Shown: positions 38,790-48,300 of the stretch, piece after piece
How positions within the stretch are numbered: position 1 is the first letter of the stretch
Layout of the letters: each line of letters opens with the position of its first letter
From: Ancylobacter oerskovii
GTDB lineage: Bacteria > Pseudomonadota > Alphaproteobacteria > Rhizobiales > Xanthobacteraceae
Direction: 5' to 3'
Length of the DNA: 64,000 nt
Assembly (NCBI RefSeq): GCF_018390555.1
Contig: NZ_JAHBGB010000041.1
Coordinates: forward strand, 1 to 64,000
The notes under the pieces: generated by a model
The model's input: the letters and a program-made list of their open reading frames with translations, nothing else
The model's database searches: none
What the model was told of the DNA's origin: nothing
Program-made: the position numbers and the translations under genes

Positions 38790-41282
38790 ATGACGAGAAC
38801 GAGCGGGCCCTTGGCCGACCCCTGGAACCGACCCGACGACGACATTCCCTTCGACCTGCCGGCGCACACGCCCCGCCCCGGCGGCATCGCCGCGCGTGCT
38901 CGCGCCGCCGCCGTGCCGGGCCCGGCGCGCAGCGGCGCTCCCTATCTCGACGGGCTGAACCCCGAGCAGCGCGAGGCGGTGGAGGCCACCGAGGGCCCGG
39001 TGCTGGTGCTGGCCGGCGCCGGCACCGGCAAGACCCGCGTGCTGACCACCCGCATCGCGCATATCCTCTCGCTCGGCCTCGCCTGGCCCTCGCAGATCCT
39101 CGCCGTCACCTTCACCAACAAGGCGGCGCGCGAGATGAAGGAGCGCATCGGCGCCATGGTCGGCGAGCAGGTGGAGGGCATGCCGTGGCTCGGCACCTTC
39201 CACTCGATCGGCGTGCGCATGCTACGCCGGCATGCCGAGCTGGTGGGGCTGAAATCCGGCTTCACCATCCTCGACACCGACGACCAGATCCGCCTGCTCA
39301 AGCAGCTCCTGCAGGCCGAGCAGATCGACGAGAAGCGCTGGCCGGCGCGGCTGCTGGCCAACACCATCGACGGCTGGAAGAACCGGGGCCTGACGCCGGA
39401 CATGGTGTCGGCCGGCGAGGGCGCGGCCTTCGCCAATGGCCGTGGGCAGAAGCTCTATGCCGACTACCAGGCGCGGCTGAAGGCGCTGAACGCCGTCGAT
39501 TTCGGCGACCTGCTGCTGGAAGGCATCCGGTTGCTGCGCGAGAACCCGGACGTGCTGGCGGAATATCACAAGCGCTTCCGCTACATCCTGGTCGACGAGT
39601 ACCAAGACACCAACGTTGCGCAATATCTCTGGCTGCGGCTGCTGGCGCAGGGCTCGAAGAACGTCTGCTGCGTCGGCGACGACGACCAGTCGATCTATGG
39701 CTGGCGCGGCGCCGAGGTCGACAACATCCTGCGCTTCGAGACGGACTTCCCCGGCGCCAAGGTGGTGCGGCTGGAGCGCAACTACCGCTCCACCGGCCAC
39801 ATCCTCGGCGCCGCCGCTCATCTGATCGCCCACAACGAGGGCCGCCTCGGCAAGACGCTGTTCTCCGAGGGCGAGAGCGGCGAGAAGGTGACGGTGACCG
39901 GCGCCTGGGACAGCCAGGAGGAGGCCCGCGCCATCGGCGAGGAGATCGAGGCGCTGCAGCATCGCGGCCACTCGCTCGCGCAGATGGCCATCCTGGTGCG
40001 CGCCTCGTTCCAGATGCGCGAATTCGAAGACCGCTTCGTCACCATGGGGCTGAACTACCGGGTGATCGGCGGCCCGCGCTTCTATGAGCGGGCGGAAATC
40101 CGCGACGCGCTGGCCTATCTGCGCGTCATCGCCTCGCCGGCCGACGATCTCGCCTTCGAGCGCATCGTCAACGTGCCCAAGCGCGGGCTCGGCGACGCGG
40201 CGCTGCGGCAGATCCACGACCACGCCCGCGCGGTGGGCGTGCCGCTGGTGGAGGCGGCGCGGCAGCTGGTCGGCTCGGAAGAGCTGAAGCCCAAGGTGCG
40301 GCTCACGCTGCGCGACCTCGTCGCCTCCTTCGACCGCTGGCGCGAGCAGATGCCCAATCTGCCGCAGAGCCAGCTCGCCGAGATCGTGCTGGACGAGAGC
40401 GGCTATACCGAGATGTGGCAGAAGGACCGCTCGGCCGACGCCGCCGGCCGGCTGGAGAACCTCAAGGAACTCGTGCGCTCCATGGAGCCGTTCGAGAACC
40501 TCGTCGGCTTCCTCGAGCATATCTCGCTGGTGATGGACACCGAGGGCTCGGGCGCCGGCGAGGCGGTGAGCATCATGACGCTGCATTCCGCCAAGGGGCT
40601 GGAATTCGACGTGGTGTTCCTGCCCGGCTGGGAGGAGGGGCTGTTCCCGCACCAGCGCGCGCTCGACGAGCAGGGCCGCGCCGGGCTGGAGGAGGAGCGG
40701 CGGCTCGCCTATGTCGGCGTTACCCGCGCGCGGCGGCTCGCCAAGGTGTTCTTCGCCTCCAACCGGCGCATCCATGGCTCCTGGCAATCCAGCGTGCCTA
40801 GCCGCTTCCTCGACGAATTGCCGGAAGCGCATGTCGAGGTGACGGAATCGCGCGGCGGCCATGGCTGGGGCGGGGCGACCAGCGCCGGGCGCTACGGCTA
40901 TGGCCCGAGCCGCTTCGACGAGGCGCAGACCTTCGGCTCCACCTATTCGACGCCGGGCTGGCAGCGGGCGCAAAGCCACGCGCAGACCCATGCGCAGGCC
41001 GGCGGGGCCAGCCGCCGCGAGGGGCAGTTCGGCGGCTTCTCGGATGGCGGGTCGCGCTACAATGCCGGGCGCGGCGGCTATTCCGGCGGCGGGCGGGTCA
41101 TCGAGGGCCAACTGGTGGCGAGCTCGACCGGCGGGCCGTCGCGCTTTCCCATCGGCACGCGGGTGTTCCACCAGAAATTCGGCTATGGCGAGGTCGTGGC
41201 GGCGGAGGGCAACAAGCTCACCGTGCAGTTCGACAAGGCCGGCGAGAAGCGGGTGCTGGATACCTATGTCGAGGGGGTGTGA
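38790..41282 (+). CDS. uvrD: ATP-dependent DNA helicase UvrD/PcrA
   Basis: A superfamily 1A 3'-5' helicase for nucleotide excision and mismatch repair and for clearing stalled polymerases. The 830-residue protein has motif I AGAGTGKT (75-82), Ia VTFTNKAAREMKERI, II VDEYQDTN, III GDDDQSIYGWRGA, IV RLERNYRST, V TLHSAKGLEF and VI YVGVTRARR. A Gly/Ser/Arg-rich linker follows (about 690-770). The end is a Tudor-like domain, FPIGTRVFHQKFGYGEVVAAEG, which binds RNA polymerase in PcrA. The N-terminal 50 residues are a Pro-rich extension. It is monocistronic. Confidence 0.95.
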   Translation: MTRTSGPLADPWNRPDDDIPFDLPAHTPRPGGIAARARAAAVPGPARSGAPYLDGLNPEQREAVEATEGPVLVLAGAGTGKTRVLTTRIAHILSLGLAWPSQILAVTFTNKAAREMKERIGAMVGEQVEGMPWLGTFHSIGVRMLRRHAELVGLKSGFTILDTDDQIRLLKQLLQAEQIDEKRWPARLLANTIDGWKNRGLTPDMVSAGEGAAFANGRGQKLYADYQARLKALNAVDFGDLLLEGIRLLRENPDVLAEYHKRFRYILVDEYQDTNVAQYLWLRLLAQGSKNVCCVGDDDQSIYGWRGAEVDNILRFETDFPGAKVVRLERNYRSTGHILGAAAHLIAHNEGRLGKTLFSEGESGEKVTVTGAWDSQEEARAIGEEIEALQHRGHSLAQMAILVRASFQMREFEDRFVTMGLNYRVIGGPRFYERAEIRDALAYLRVIASPADDLAFERIVNVPKRGLGDAALRQIHDHARAVGVPLVEAARQLVGSEELKPKVRLTLRDLVASFDRWREQMPNLPQSQLAEIVLDESGYTEMWQKDRSADAAGRLENLKELVRSMEPFENLVGFLEHISLVMDTEGSGAGEAVSIMTLHSAKGLEFDVVFLPGWEEGLFPHQRALDEQGRAGLEEERRLAYVGVTRARRLAKVFFASNRRIHGSWQSSVPSRFLDELPEAHVEVTESRGGHGWGGATSAGRYGYGPSRFDEAQTFGSTYSTPGWQRAQSHAQTHAQAGGASRREGQFGGFSDGGSRYNAGRGGYSGGGRVIEGQLVASSTGGPSRFPIGTRVFHQKFGYGEVVAAEGNKLTVQFDKAGEKRVLDTYVEGV

Positions 41283-41694
41283 GGGGCGAGGGCTCCCGCT
41301 CGCTCGCGGCCGCTCGCCTTCCGCCTCAAGGGGGCCTCATCCTGAGGTGCCCGCCGAGAGGCGGGCCTCGCAGGATGGTCGTTCGAGCGCGCTTTCGCGA
41401 GCATCCTTCGAGGCTCGCCGACGTTCGCATCTCAGGATGGGGCGCCCTTTGGGGTGAAACGGCCGAGGCCGTCAGGAGGCTGCTTCCCGATCGGCTATTC
41501 TCATCCGGCAGGAGATGCCTCGGAGCGGTGCCTTCCGCGGGGTACGAGCGACGGGACGCCGTCATCCACGTCCCGATGCTTCAGGCCGGACAGCGACACG
41601 GCCTATGAGCGCGCCTGCGATCTCTGACGCGCCTCTGGCCTTCCGGCGCGCGCTTTCGTAAACAGCGCGCATTCTCTCATCCGCGAGGCCGGTC
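41283..41694. other. uvrD-prmA spacer holding repeat copy D
   Basis: No gene is seen in 412 bases. The first half is repeat copy D. The rest, 41455-41694, has no convincing frame or hairpin; it should contain the prmA promoter. Confidence 0.55.
41335..41440. repeat. Palindromic repeat pair, copy D
   Basis: Unit 1, 41335-41377, begins CCTCATCCTGAGGTGCCCGC and ends CCTCGCAGGATG. Unit 2, 41402-41440, begins CATCCTTCGAGGCTCGC and ends ATCTCAGGATGG. Same mirror-pair layout as copies B and C. Confidence 0.88.
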
Positions 41695-42621
41695 ATGCTC
41701 GAAGGACTTCCGCCCAACGGCGCGTCGCATGTGATGCGCGTCGACGCGCCCGAAAACGAGGCGCGGGCGATCGCCGAGTTTCTCGGCGAGAGCTTCGATC
41801 CCGCCGAGGTGGCGACGTCGGCCTTCGAGGTCGAGGATCGCGCCGAGGGTTCCGGCTGGGCGGTCGAGGTCTATTTCGCCGAGGAGCCGGACGAGGAGAG
41901 CGTGCGCGAGCTGATCGCCCTCGTCTCGCCCGACGCCGCGAAGGCGGCGAGCTTCTCCACGCTCGACAAGAAGGATTGGGTGGCCGCCTCGCTGGAGGGA
42001 CTGGCGCCGGTGGCGATCGGCCGCTTCGTGGTGCATGGCTCGCATGATCGCGAGCGGATCGGCAGCGGCAGCACCATCGGCATCGAGATCGAAGCGGCGC
42101 TCGCCTTCGGCACCGGCCACCACGGCACCACCAAGGGCTGCCTTGCGGCGATCGCGGCCTATGGCAAGCGCGGCCGGCCGGCGCGGACGCTCGATGTCGG
42201 CACCGGGACGGGGGTGCTGGGCATGGGGGCGGCGCTGCTGTTCCGCACGCCGGTGCTGGCGAGCGACATCGACCGGGTGGCGGTGGCGACGGCGAAGGAG
42301 AACGCCCGTGCCAACCACGCGGCGCCCTTCGTCCGCTTCCTGCACGCCCCCGGGCTGGGCGCGGGGGCGTTCAAGGCCGCAGGGCCCTATGACCTCATCC
42401 TCGCCAACATCCTGCTGGCGCCGCTGAAGGGCATCGCCCGGCCGCTGCGCCCGCTGCTGGCGAAGGGCGGCACGGTGGTGCTGTCCGGCCTGCTGCCCTC
42501 GCACGCCAATGCGGCGCTGGCCGCCTATCGTGCGCAGGGGCTCCATCTCAAGCGTCGCCGCACCATCGAGGGATGGACGACGCTGGAGCTGACCGCCGAT
42601 GCCGGACGGCCCCGGCGCTAG
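41695..42621 (+). CDS. prmA: Ribosomal protein L11 methyltransferase
   Basis: PrmA trimethylates ribosomal protein L11. The 308-residue protein has an N-terminal substrate domain and a SAM fold with LAFGTGHHGTTKGCL (137-150), motif I DVGTGTGVLG (167-176), the acidic end of strand 2 (ASDIDRVAV), and DLILANILLAPL in place of the NPPY-type motif. The HHGTT segment is typical of PrmA. The gene faces a small unknown gene across 32 bases. Confidence 0.9.
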   Translation: MLEGLPPNGASHVMRVDAPENEARAIAEFLGESFDPAEVATSAFEVEDRAEGSGWAVEVYFAEEPDEESVRELIALVSPDAAKAASFSTLDKKDWVAASLEGLAPVAIGRFVVHGSHDRERIGSGSTIGIEIEAALAFGTGHHGTTKGCLAAIAAYGKRGRPARTLDVGTGTGVLGMGAALLFRTPVLASDIDRVAVATAKENARANHAAPFVRFLHAPGLGAGAFKAAGPYDLILANILLAPLKGIARPLRPLLAKGGTVVLSGLLPSHANAALAAYRAQGLHLKRRRTIEGWTTLELTADAGRPRR

Positions 42622-42653
42622 CGGGCCGATGGGGCCGGGCCGGCCGGCCGAGG

Positions 42654-42869
42654 TCAGTCGCGGGCGAAGAGCTCGAGCGCGGCGACCTGACGGGCATCGA
42701 ACCGGGCGACATGGGCATGCCGGGCCAGCTCGAGGCGGGCCTGGGCGGTGCGGGCTTCGATCAGCCGGTCGAGCAGGCGGCCGAACACGCCGCGCGCGGA
42801 AGCGCCGGCCTCCGGCTGGCGGGCGGCGGGGTCGGTGTGGATCGCAGCAATGGCAAAAGACGCGGCCAT
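42654..42869 (-). CDS. Small hypothetical protein (71 aa)
   Basis: I do not recognise this protein. It starts MAASFAIAAIHTD and ends in a basic amphipathic helical region (GVFGRLLDRLIEARTAQARL... HAHVARFDARQVAALELFARD), with no signal peptide or membrane span. The gene looks real: GGAGA sits six bases before the ATG, the region upstream is AT-rich, and a perfect hairpin (42920-42940) lies in its presumed leader. The general look, a short helical Arg/His-rich protein, resembles stress-linked DUF1127-type proteins, but I do not assign it. Confidence 0.6.
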   Translation of the reverse strand: MAASFAIAAIHTDPAARQPEAGASARGVFGRLLDRLIEARTAQARLELARHAHVARFDARQVAALELFARD

Positions 42870-42919
42870 GAGTTGTCTCCATCGGAGCAAGGGTTTATGC
42901 CGCGCAACATAAACCTTTT

Positions 42920-42940
42920 GCGTCGCACAAAAAGCGACGC
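42920..42940. promoter_or_regulatory. Perfect inverted repeat upstream of the small gene
   Basis: GCGTCGC (42920-42926) and GCGACGC (42934-42940) flank ACAAAAA. On the minus strand this lies about 50 bases before the small gene's start. It may be an operator, or a leader hairpin whose loop is TTTTTGT in that transcript. Confidence 0.45.
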
Positions 42941-43029
42941 GAACTCATGGCTGGCCTGCAATTCACGCAAGGCCAAAAGTCAGGCAGGAGCGGCCGGCGT
43001 CGCCGAGGGCGATCCGGCCGCGTGGCGCC

Positions 43030-43542
43030 TCAGGAGAGGCGGATCGGCATGTTGACCGGCCGGCCCAGCCCTTCGGGCAGCGGCAGGGCCCCATGCGCGG
43101 CGCGCATCAGGGCGAGACGCTCCAGCACCTCGTCCGGGAAGGGCGAGGGCCGGCGGCTGCCGGCTTCCACATGCACAGCCACCAGTTCGCAGGTCGCCGC
43201 GGTCCACCCCTCGCGGGCGTGGTGCATCTCCTGGAAGAGGTGCATGCGCTTCTCGTCGTAGTTGACGAGGCGCAGAGTGACCCGCACCTCGTGGCCCGCG
43301 CGCAGCTCGCGCAGGAAGCGCTGGTGCGATTCAACGGTGAAGAAGGAGGAGCTGCGGGTTTCCGCCCGATGCGGCCCGAGCCCGACCAGGAACACCGCCT
43401 CGTCGACCGCGCGGTCGAACAGAAGGCTGTAATAGGCTGTATTCAGCTGCCCGTCGTAATCGACCCAAGCGGGCTCGACCGCCATCGCGGACGAGACGAA
43501 TGGGGCGAAGAACACGGGTTCGAAATCGATCCCGTCCAGCAT
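43030..43542 (-). CDS. Hot-dog-fold acyl-CoA thioesterase
   Basis: A 170-residue single hot-dog-domain protein. The segment AWVDYDGQLNTAYYSLLFDRAVDE aligns with the 4HBT/YbgC signature D-x-x-G-H-x-N-x-x-Y, with Gln in place of the His. RAGHEVRVTLRLVNYDEKRMHLFQEM matches the long central strands. It resembles thioesterases linked to carnitine/betainyl-CoA metabolism, but no carnitine genes are nearby. Cytoplasmic. Divergent from the FAD-linked oxidase gene. Confidence 0.8.
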   Translation of the reverse strand: MLDGIDFEPVFFAPFVSSAMAVEPAWVDYDGQLNTAYYSLLFDRAVDEAVFLVGLGPHRAETRSSSFFTVESHQRFLRELRAGHEVRVTLRLVNYDEKRMHLFQEMHHAREGWTAATCELVAVHVEAGSRRPSPFPDEVLERLALMRAAHGALPLPEGLGRPVNMPIRLS

Positions 43543-43805
43543 GACACCATTCCCGACTCTATGGAGCGCTGCCGTCCTTGGCGAACGTCACATCCGCGCG
43601 CTGCCTTATTGACAAGCATTGTGCCGACTTTCCGTGCAATCGTCACCTATCGAAATGGCTTTAGAAGGGCGGAAATCGTGAGTTTCCGCGGAATCTGCAG
43701 TCGGTTTTGCGAATCACCCGCCGCGGACACCTCGCCGAGGGCGCCCGGAGGGTATATGGCTCGCCCGCGCGCGGCGCGGCAGGGCAGGACGAAGAGGAGG
43801 CGGAG

Positions 43806-45221
43806 ATGGCCGAGGTGATGGAAGCGACGACGGTGGAGCGGGCGCCGGAGGCGGCGGTGGCGGCGGCAATCGCCAGCCTTTCGAAGCACTTCGGCGATCG
43901 TCTCTCGACCGGCCGGACGATCCGCGAACAGCACGCCAACACGCTCACCTGGCTCGGCAACCAGGCGCCGGACGCGGTGGTGTTCGCCGAGAGCGAGGAA
44001 GAGGTTCAAATCATCGTGCGCAGCTGTGCCGCGCAGGGGGTACCGGTGATCCCGTTCGGCACCGGTTCCTCGCTCGAAGGGCAGATCAACGCGCCGAGAG
44101 GGGGCATCTCCATCGACCTGTCGCGGATGAACCGCATCCTCGCCGTCAACATGGAGGACCTCGACTGCGTGGTGGAGCCCGGCGTCACCCGCAAGCAGCT
44201 CAACGAGCATCTGCGCGATCTCGGCCTGTTCTTCCCCATCGATCCCGGCGCCGACGCCTCGCTGGGCGGCATGGCCTCGACCCGCGCCTCCGGCACCAAT
44301 GCGGTGCGCTACGGCACCATGAAGGACAATGTCATCTCGCTGAACGCGGTGCTGGCCAATGGCGAGGTGATCACCACCGCGCGGCGCGCCCGCAAGTCGG
44401 CGGCCGGCTACGACCTCACCCGGCTGTTCGTCGGCGCCGAGGGCACGCTCGGGGTGATCACCCGGCTGACGCTGAAGCTCTCCGGCCAGCCGGAGGCGAT
44501 CTCCGCCGGCGTCTGCCCGTTCCCGACCATCCGCTCGGCCTGCGATGCGGTGATCGCCACCATCCAGTCGGGCCTGCCGGTGGCGCGCATCGAGCTGCTG
44601 GACGAGGTGCAGGTAAAGGCTTGCAACGCCTATTCCAAGCTCGACCTCGCCGAGCAGCCGACGCTGTTCGTGGAGTTCCACGGCACCGAGGCGGGCGTGC
44701 ATGAGCAGGCCGAGCGCTTCGGCGAGATCGCGGCGGATTTCGGCGGCGGCACGTTCGCCTGGGCGACGCGGCCGGAGGACCGATCCAAATTGTGGCAGGC
44801 GCGGCACGACGCCTATTGGGCCTGCCTGCCGCTGAAGCCCGGCGCCAAGGCGCTGGCCACCGATGTCTGCGTGCCGATCTCCCGCCTCGCCGAATGCGTG
44901 GACGAGACCAAGCGCGACATCGAGGAGATGGGCATGGTGGCGCCGATCGTCGGCCATGTCGGGGACGGCAACTTCCACACGGTGACGCTGGTCGACATGG
45001 ATGACGAGCAGGACGTCGCGCGGACCAAGGATTTCCTCTCCCGCATGGTGAAGCGGGCGCTGGCCATGGGCGGCACCGCCACCGGCGAGCACGGGGTCGG
45101 CCAGGGCAAGCGGAAATACATGGAGGCCGAGCACGGCGAGGCGACGCTCGGCGCCATGCGGGCGATCAAGCAGGCGCTCGACCCGCAGGATCTCATGAAT
45201 CCCGGCAAGATCCTGCCCTGA
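43806..45221 (+). CDS. FAD-linked 2-hydroxyacid dehydrogenase (D-lactate dehydrogenase/GlcD type)
   Basis: A 471-residue flavoprotein that oxidises D-lactate or a similar 2-hydroxyacid, passing electrons to a quinone or cytochrome. The FAD-binding PCMH domain spans about 50-230, with VPVIPFGTGSSLEGQINAPRGG and FFPIDPGADASLGGMASTRASG. The FAD-oxidase C domain follows with VGHVGDGNFHTV and ATGEHGVGQGKRKYM, whose histidines bind metal and substrate. ATG at 43806 has AGGAGG at 43795-43800. There is no Fe-S partner gene (glcF), favouring a stand-alone D-lactate dehydrogenase. Exact substrate uncertain. Confidence 0.88.
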   Translation: MAEVMEATTVERAPEAAVAAAIASLSKHFGDRLSTGRTIREQHANTLTWLGNQAPDAVVFAESEEEVQIIVRSCAAQGVPVIPFGTGSSLEGQINAPRGGISIDLSRMNRILAVNMEDLDCVVEPGVTRKQLNEHLRDLGLFFPIDPGADASLGGMASTRASGTNAVRYGTMKDNVISLNAVLANGEVITTARRARKSAAGYDLTRLFVGAEGTLGVITRLTLKLSGQPEAISAGVCPFPTIRSACDAVIATIQSGLPVARIELLDEVQVKACNAYSKLDLAEQPTLFVEFHGTEAGVHEQAERFGEIAADFGGGTFAWATRPEDRSKLWQARHDAYWACLPLKPGAKALATDVCVPISRLAECVDETKRDIEEMGMVAPIVGHVGDGNFHTVTLVDMDDEQDVARTKDFLSRMVKRALAMGGTATGEHGVGQGKRKYMEAEHGEATLGAMRAIKQALDPQDLMNPGKILP

Positions 45222-45376
45222 CGGGCCGGATCGCCGCCGGAAGCGACCGCACGCCCCACCATCGTGCTGTTGCATCGATGTGGAGAATGCAAATAACGTC
45301 AACCGTCTAAGATGATCCGGCAGCCGGGTTTCCCCGCAAGCGGCGGAAGGCCGGCGGTCGGTGGCGGAGGAACCGG

Positions 45377-48300
45377 GTGCAGAATTTCCTGCTCACGCTC
45401 GCGGGCGCGGTGATCCTGGCGATCGCCGCCGCCTTCGCCGCGCCCTATGTGGTTGACTGGACGCAATGGCGGGCGAGCTTCGAGGCACAGGCGGCGCGGG
45501 CCATCGGCGCGCCGGTGGTGATCCGCGGGCCGATCGAGGCCCGGTTGCTGCCGACCCCTTCCGTGGTGCTGCGCGACGTGTCGGTCGGGGTCGATGCCGG
45601 CGGCACCGGGCTGACCGTGCGCGAGCTGGCCGCCAGCCTGACGCTCGGCGAGCTGATGCGCGGGCGGATCGCGGTGCAGAACCTCACCCTCGACGAACCC
45701 AGCGGCCGGCTGGTGCTGGACGCCACCGGCCGGGTGGCGCAGCCGACCGGCATCGGCACCCCGGCCGATCTCGGCATCGCCGCCTTCACCATCAACCGGG
45801 GACGGCTGGAACTGGTCGACCGCGCCAGCGGCCGCATGCTGCGCCTCGACGACATCGCCGCGACCGGGGCGCTGACCAGCCTCGCCGGCCCCCTGAAGCT
45901 CGATGGCGAGGTGACGGCGGCCGGCGCGCGGCAGAAGCTGAAGCTCGGCCTTGCCGCCTTCGCGCCGGACGGCAGCTCGCGGTTGCGGCTGTCGTTGCAG
46001 CAGCTGGATTCGCCCTTCCTGATCGATGCCGACGGCATGCTGAGCCTGGCCGGCGGCCGGCCGGCCTTCGCCGGCAAGGCGAGCGTTTCCACCACGCCGG
46101 CGGCGCAGGCGGGATTGCCGGGGGCGGGAGCTTCCGCCACCCGGGCCGGCTGGAGCCTGAGCGGCACGGTCAACGCCACCCCGGCCGGGCTGGACGCGAA
46201 AGACCTGACGCTGGCGCTCGGCGCCTCGGAGCGGCCGGTGGAACTCGCCGGCAGCGGCCGCCTGACGACGATGCCGGCCAGCCAGGGCCGCCCCGGCGCG
46301 GCGCGGCTGGAACTGAGCCTTGCCGCGCGGCAGGTCGACCTCAACGCCGCTACCGGCGGGGCGCCGCCGCTCGCGGCGCTGAACGAGGTGGCCCGGGCGG
46401 TCGCCCCGCTGGCCGGGATCACCGCGGCGGGTACGCTCGAGCTTGCCGCCGACAGCGTCCTGCTGGCCGGCGCGGCGATGCGCGAGGTGAAGGCCGGGCT
46501 CGACTGGTCCGGCGGCGGCTGGGCGGTGCGCACGCTGGAGGCCAAGCTGCCCGGCGGGGCGCGCGCGCGGCTGGCCGGCAAGGTGGCGGGCGCCTTTCCG
46601 GGCCCGGCGCCGGCGCCGGGCGGCGAGCCGGCGCTGTTCACCGGCACCGTGGCGGCGAGCGCCGAGGACCTGCCGGCCTTCCTCGCCTGGGCGGTGCCGC
46701 AGGCGGACGGCCTCGCCGCGGGCCTGCCCGCCGGGGCGGCGAAACTCGACGCCGGCATCGCGCTCGGGGCCGACAAGGTGGAGCTTTCGGCGATGACGCT
46801 GGCGACCGGCGGGCTGACGCTCACTGGCTCCGGCTCCTATGCCTTCGCCGCCGACGGCCGCCGCGGCCGGGTGGATGCGGCCCTCGCCGGGCGCGGGGTC
46901 GATCTCGACCCGCTCATCGTTCCGGCGCGGCGCCTGATGGCGGCGGGCGGCGAGGCGCTGGACATCGGTCTCACCTTCTCCGGCCGTACCGTGCGGCTCG
47001 CCGGCGTGGAGGCGGCGGGCATCGATCTCGCGCTGGCGACCGGGGTGCAGGGCATCGACATCGAGCGGCTGGCGCTCGCCAATTTCGGCGGCATCGATCT
47101 CAAGGGCGCCGGCCGGGTGGCGGCGGTCGGCAATCCCGATGGCGAGCTGCGCGCGACGCTGACCGGCGGGCGGGCCGACGGCCTCGCGGCGCTGGCACGG
47201 CTGGCCGGCTTCGAGCCGGCGCAGGAGATGCTGGCGACGCTCGGTCCCGATCTCGCGCCGGTGAATGTCGAGGCGACGCTGGCCTCGGCGGGCGGGCGCA
47301 TGGACCTCTCCGTGGCCGGCCGCCTCGGCGCCTATGTCGGCAAGGGCACGCTCGGCTTCGGCGGCGATCGGGCGGCGACCGGATCGGTGGGGCTGGACAT
47401 CGCCGATGGCAGCGTCTTCCTCGGCCGGCTCGGCGTGCCCGGCGTGCGGCCGAAGCTGGGGCCGGCGCGGCTGGAACTGACCGCCGCTCCCGATATCGAC
47501 GCGACATTCGCCTTCGCCGGCGCCCGCCTCGCCGCCGAGGGCAAGGTGGCGCGCGCGGAGGACGGGCGCCTGTCCCCCGATCTGGCGGTGAGGCTGGAGG
47601 AGGCCGATCTCGCGCGGCTGCTGCCCGACCTCGCGGCGGGCGGCGTGGCCAGCCTGCCGGCGCGGCTCGGCGCGCGGCTGACCCGCGACGGCGACGGCTA
47701 CCGCCTCGCCGGGCTGACCGGCACCCTTGCCGGCACGCCGCTCTCGGGCGGCCTGGTCTACCGGCCGGGGGCGCCGGAGCCGGTGGAGGCCGATCTCTCG
47801 CTGCCGGAATGGCGGCTGACCACCGCGCTGGCGCTGGTCGCCGGCCGCTCGGCGGGCGAGGGACGCTGGCCGACGACCGGCTTCGCGCCGGCGCCGCTGG
47901 CCAAAGTGGCCGGGCGGGTGCGGCTCGACATCGCAAGGCTGGCGCTGCCGGGCGGGCTGGTTCTCGAGCGGGCCCGGCTGCGCGCGCGCCTCGGCAATGG
48001 CCGGGCGACGGTGGAGGACATTGCGGGCGCCCTGGCGGGCGGCGAGCTCGCCGGGCGGCTCGACCTGGCGCGGAGCGGCGCCACCGTGCGGGCGGATGGC
48101 AGCCTCACCCTGAAGGGAGCTTCCTCGGCGCCGCTGCTCGCCGCCGCGGGCGTGGCGCGTCCGGCCGCCCGCGGGAGCGTCGACCTGTCGCTGGACTTTA
48201 CCGGCGCCGGCACCTCGCCGCGCGGCCTCGTCGCCAGCCTTGCCGGCCAGGGCAGCCTGGCGCTGGACGGGGTGGAGGTGGCCGCCACCTCGCCGGCCGC

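Noticed and set aside
41279-41608. A 109-codon frame downstream of uvrD
   Set aside because: Runs through palindromic repeat copy D and reads as repeat-derived sequence.
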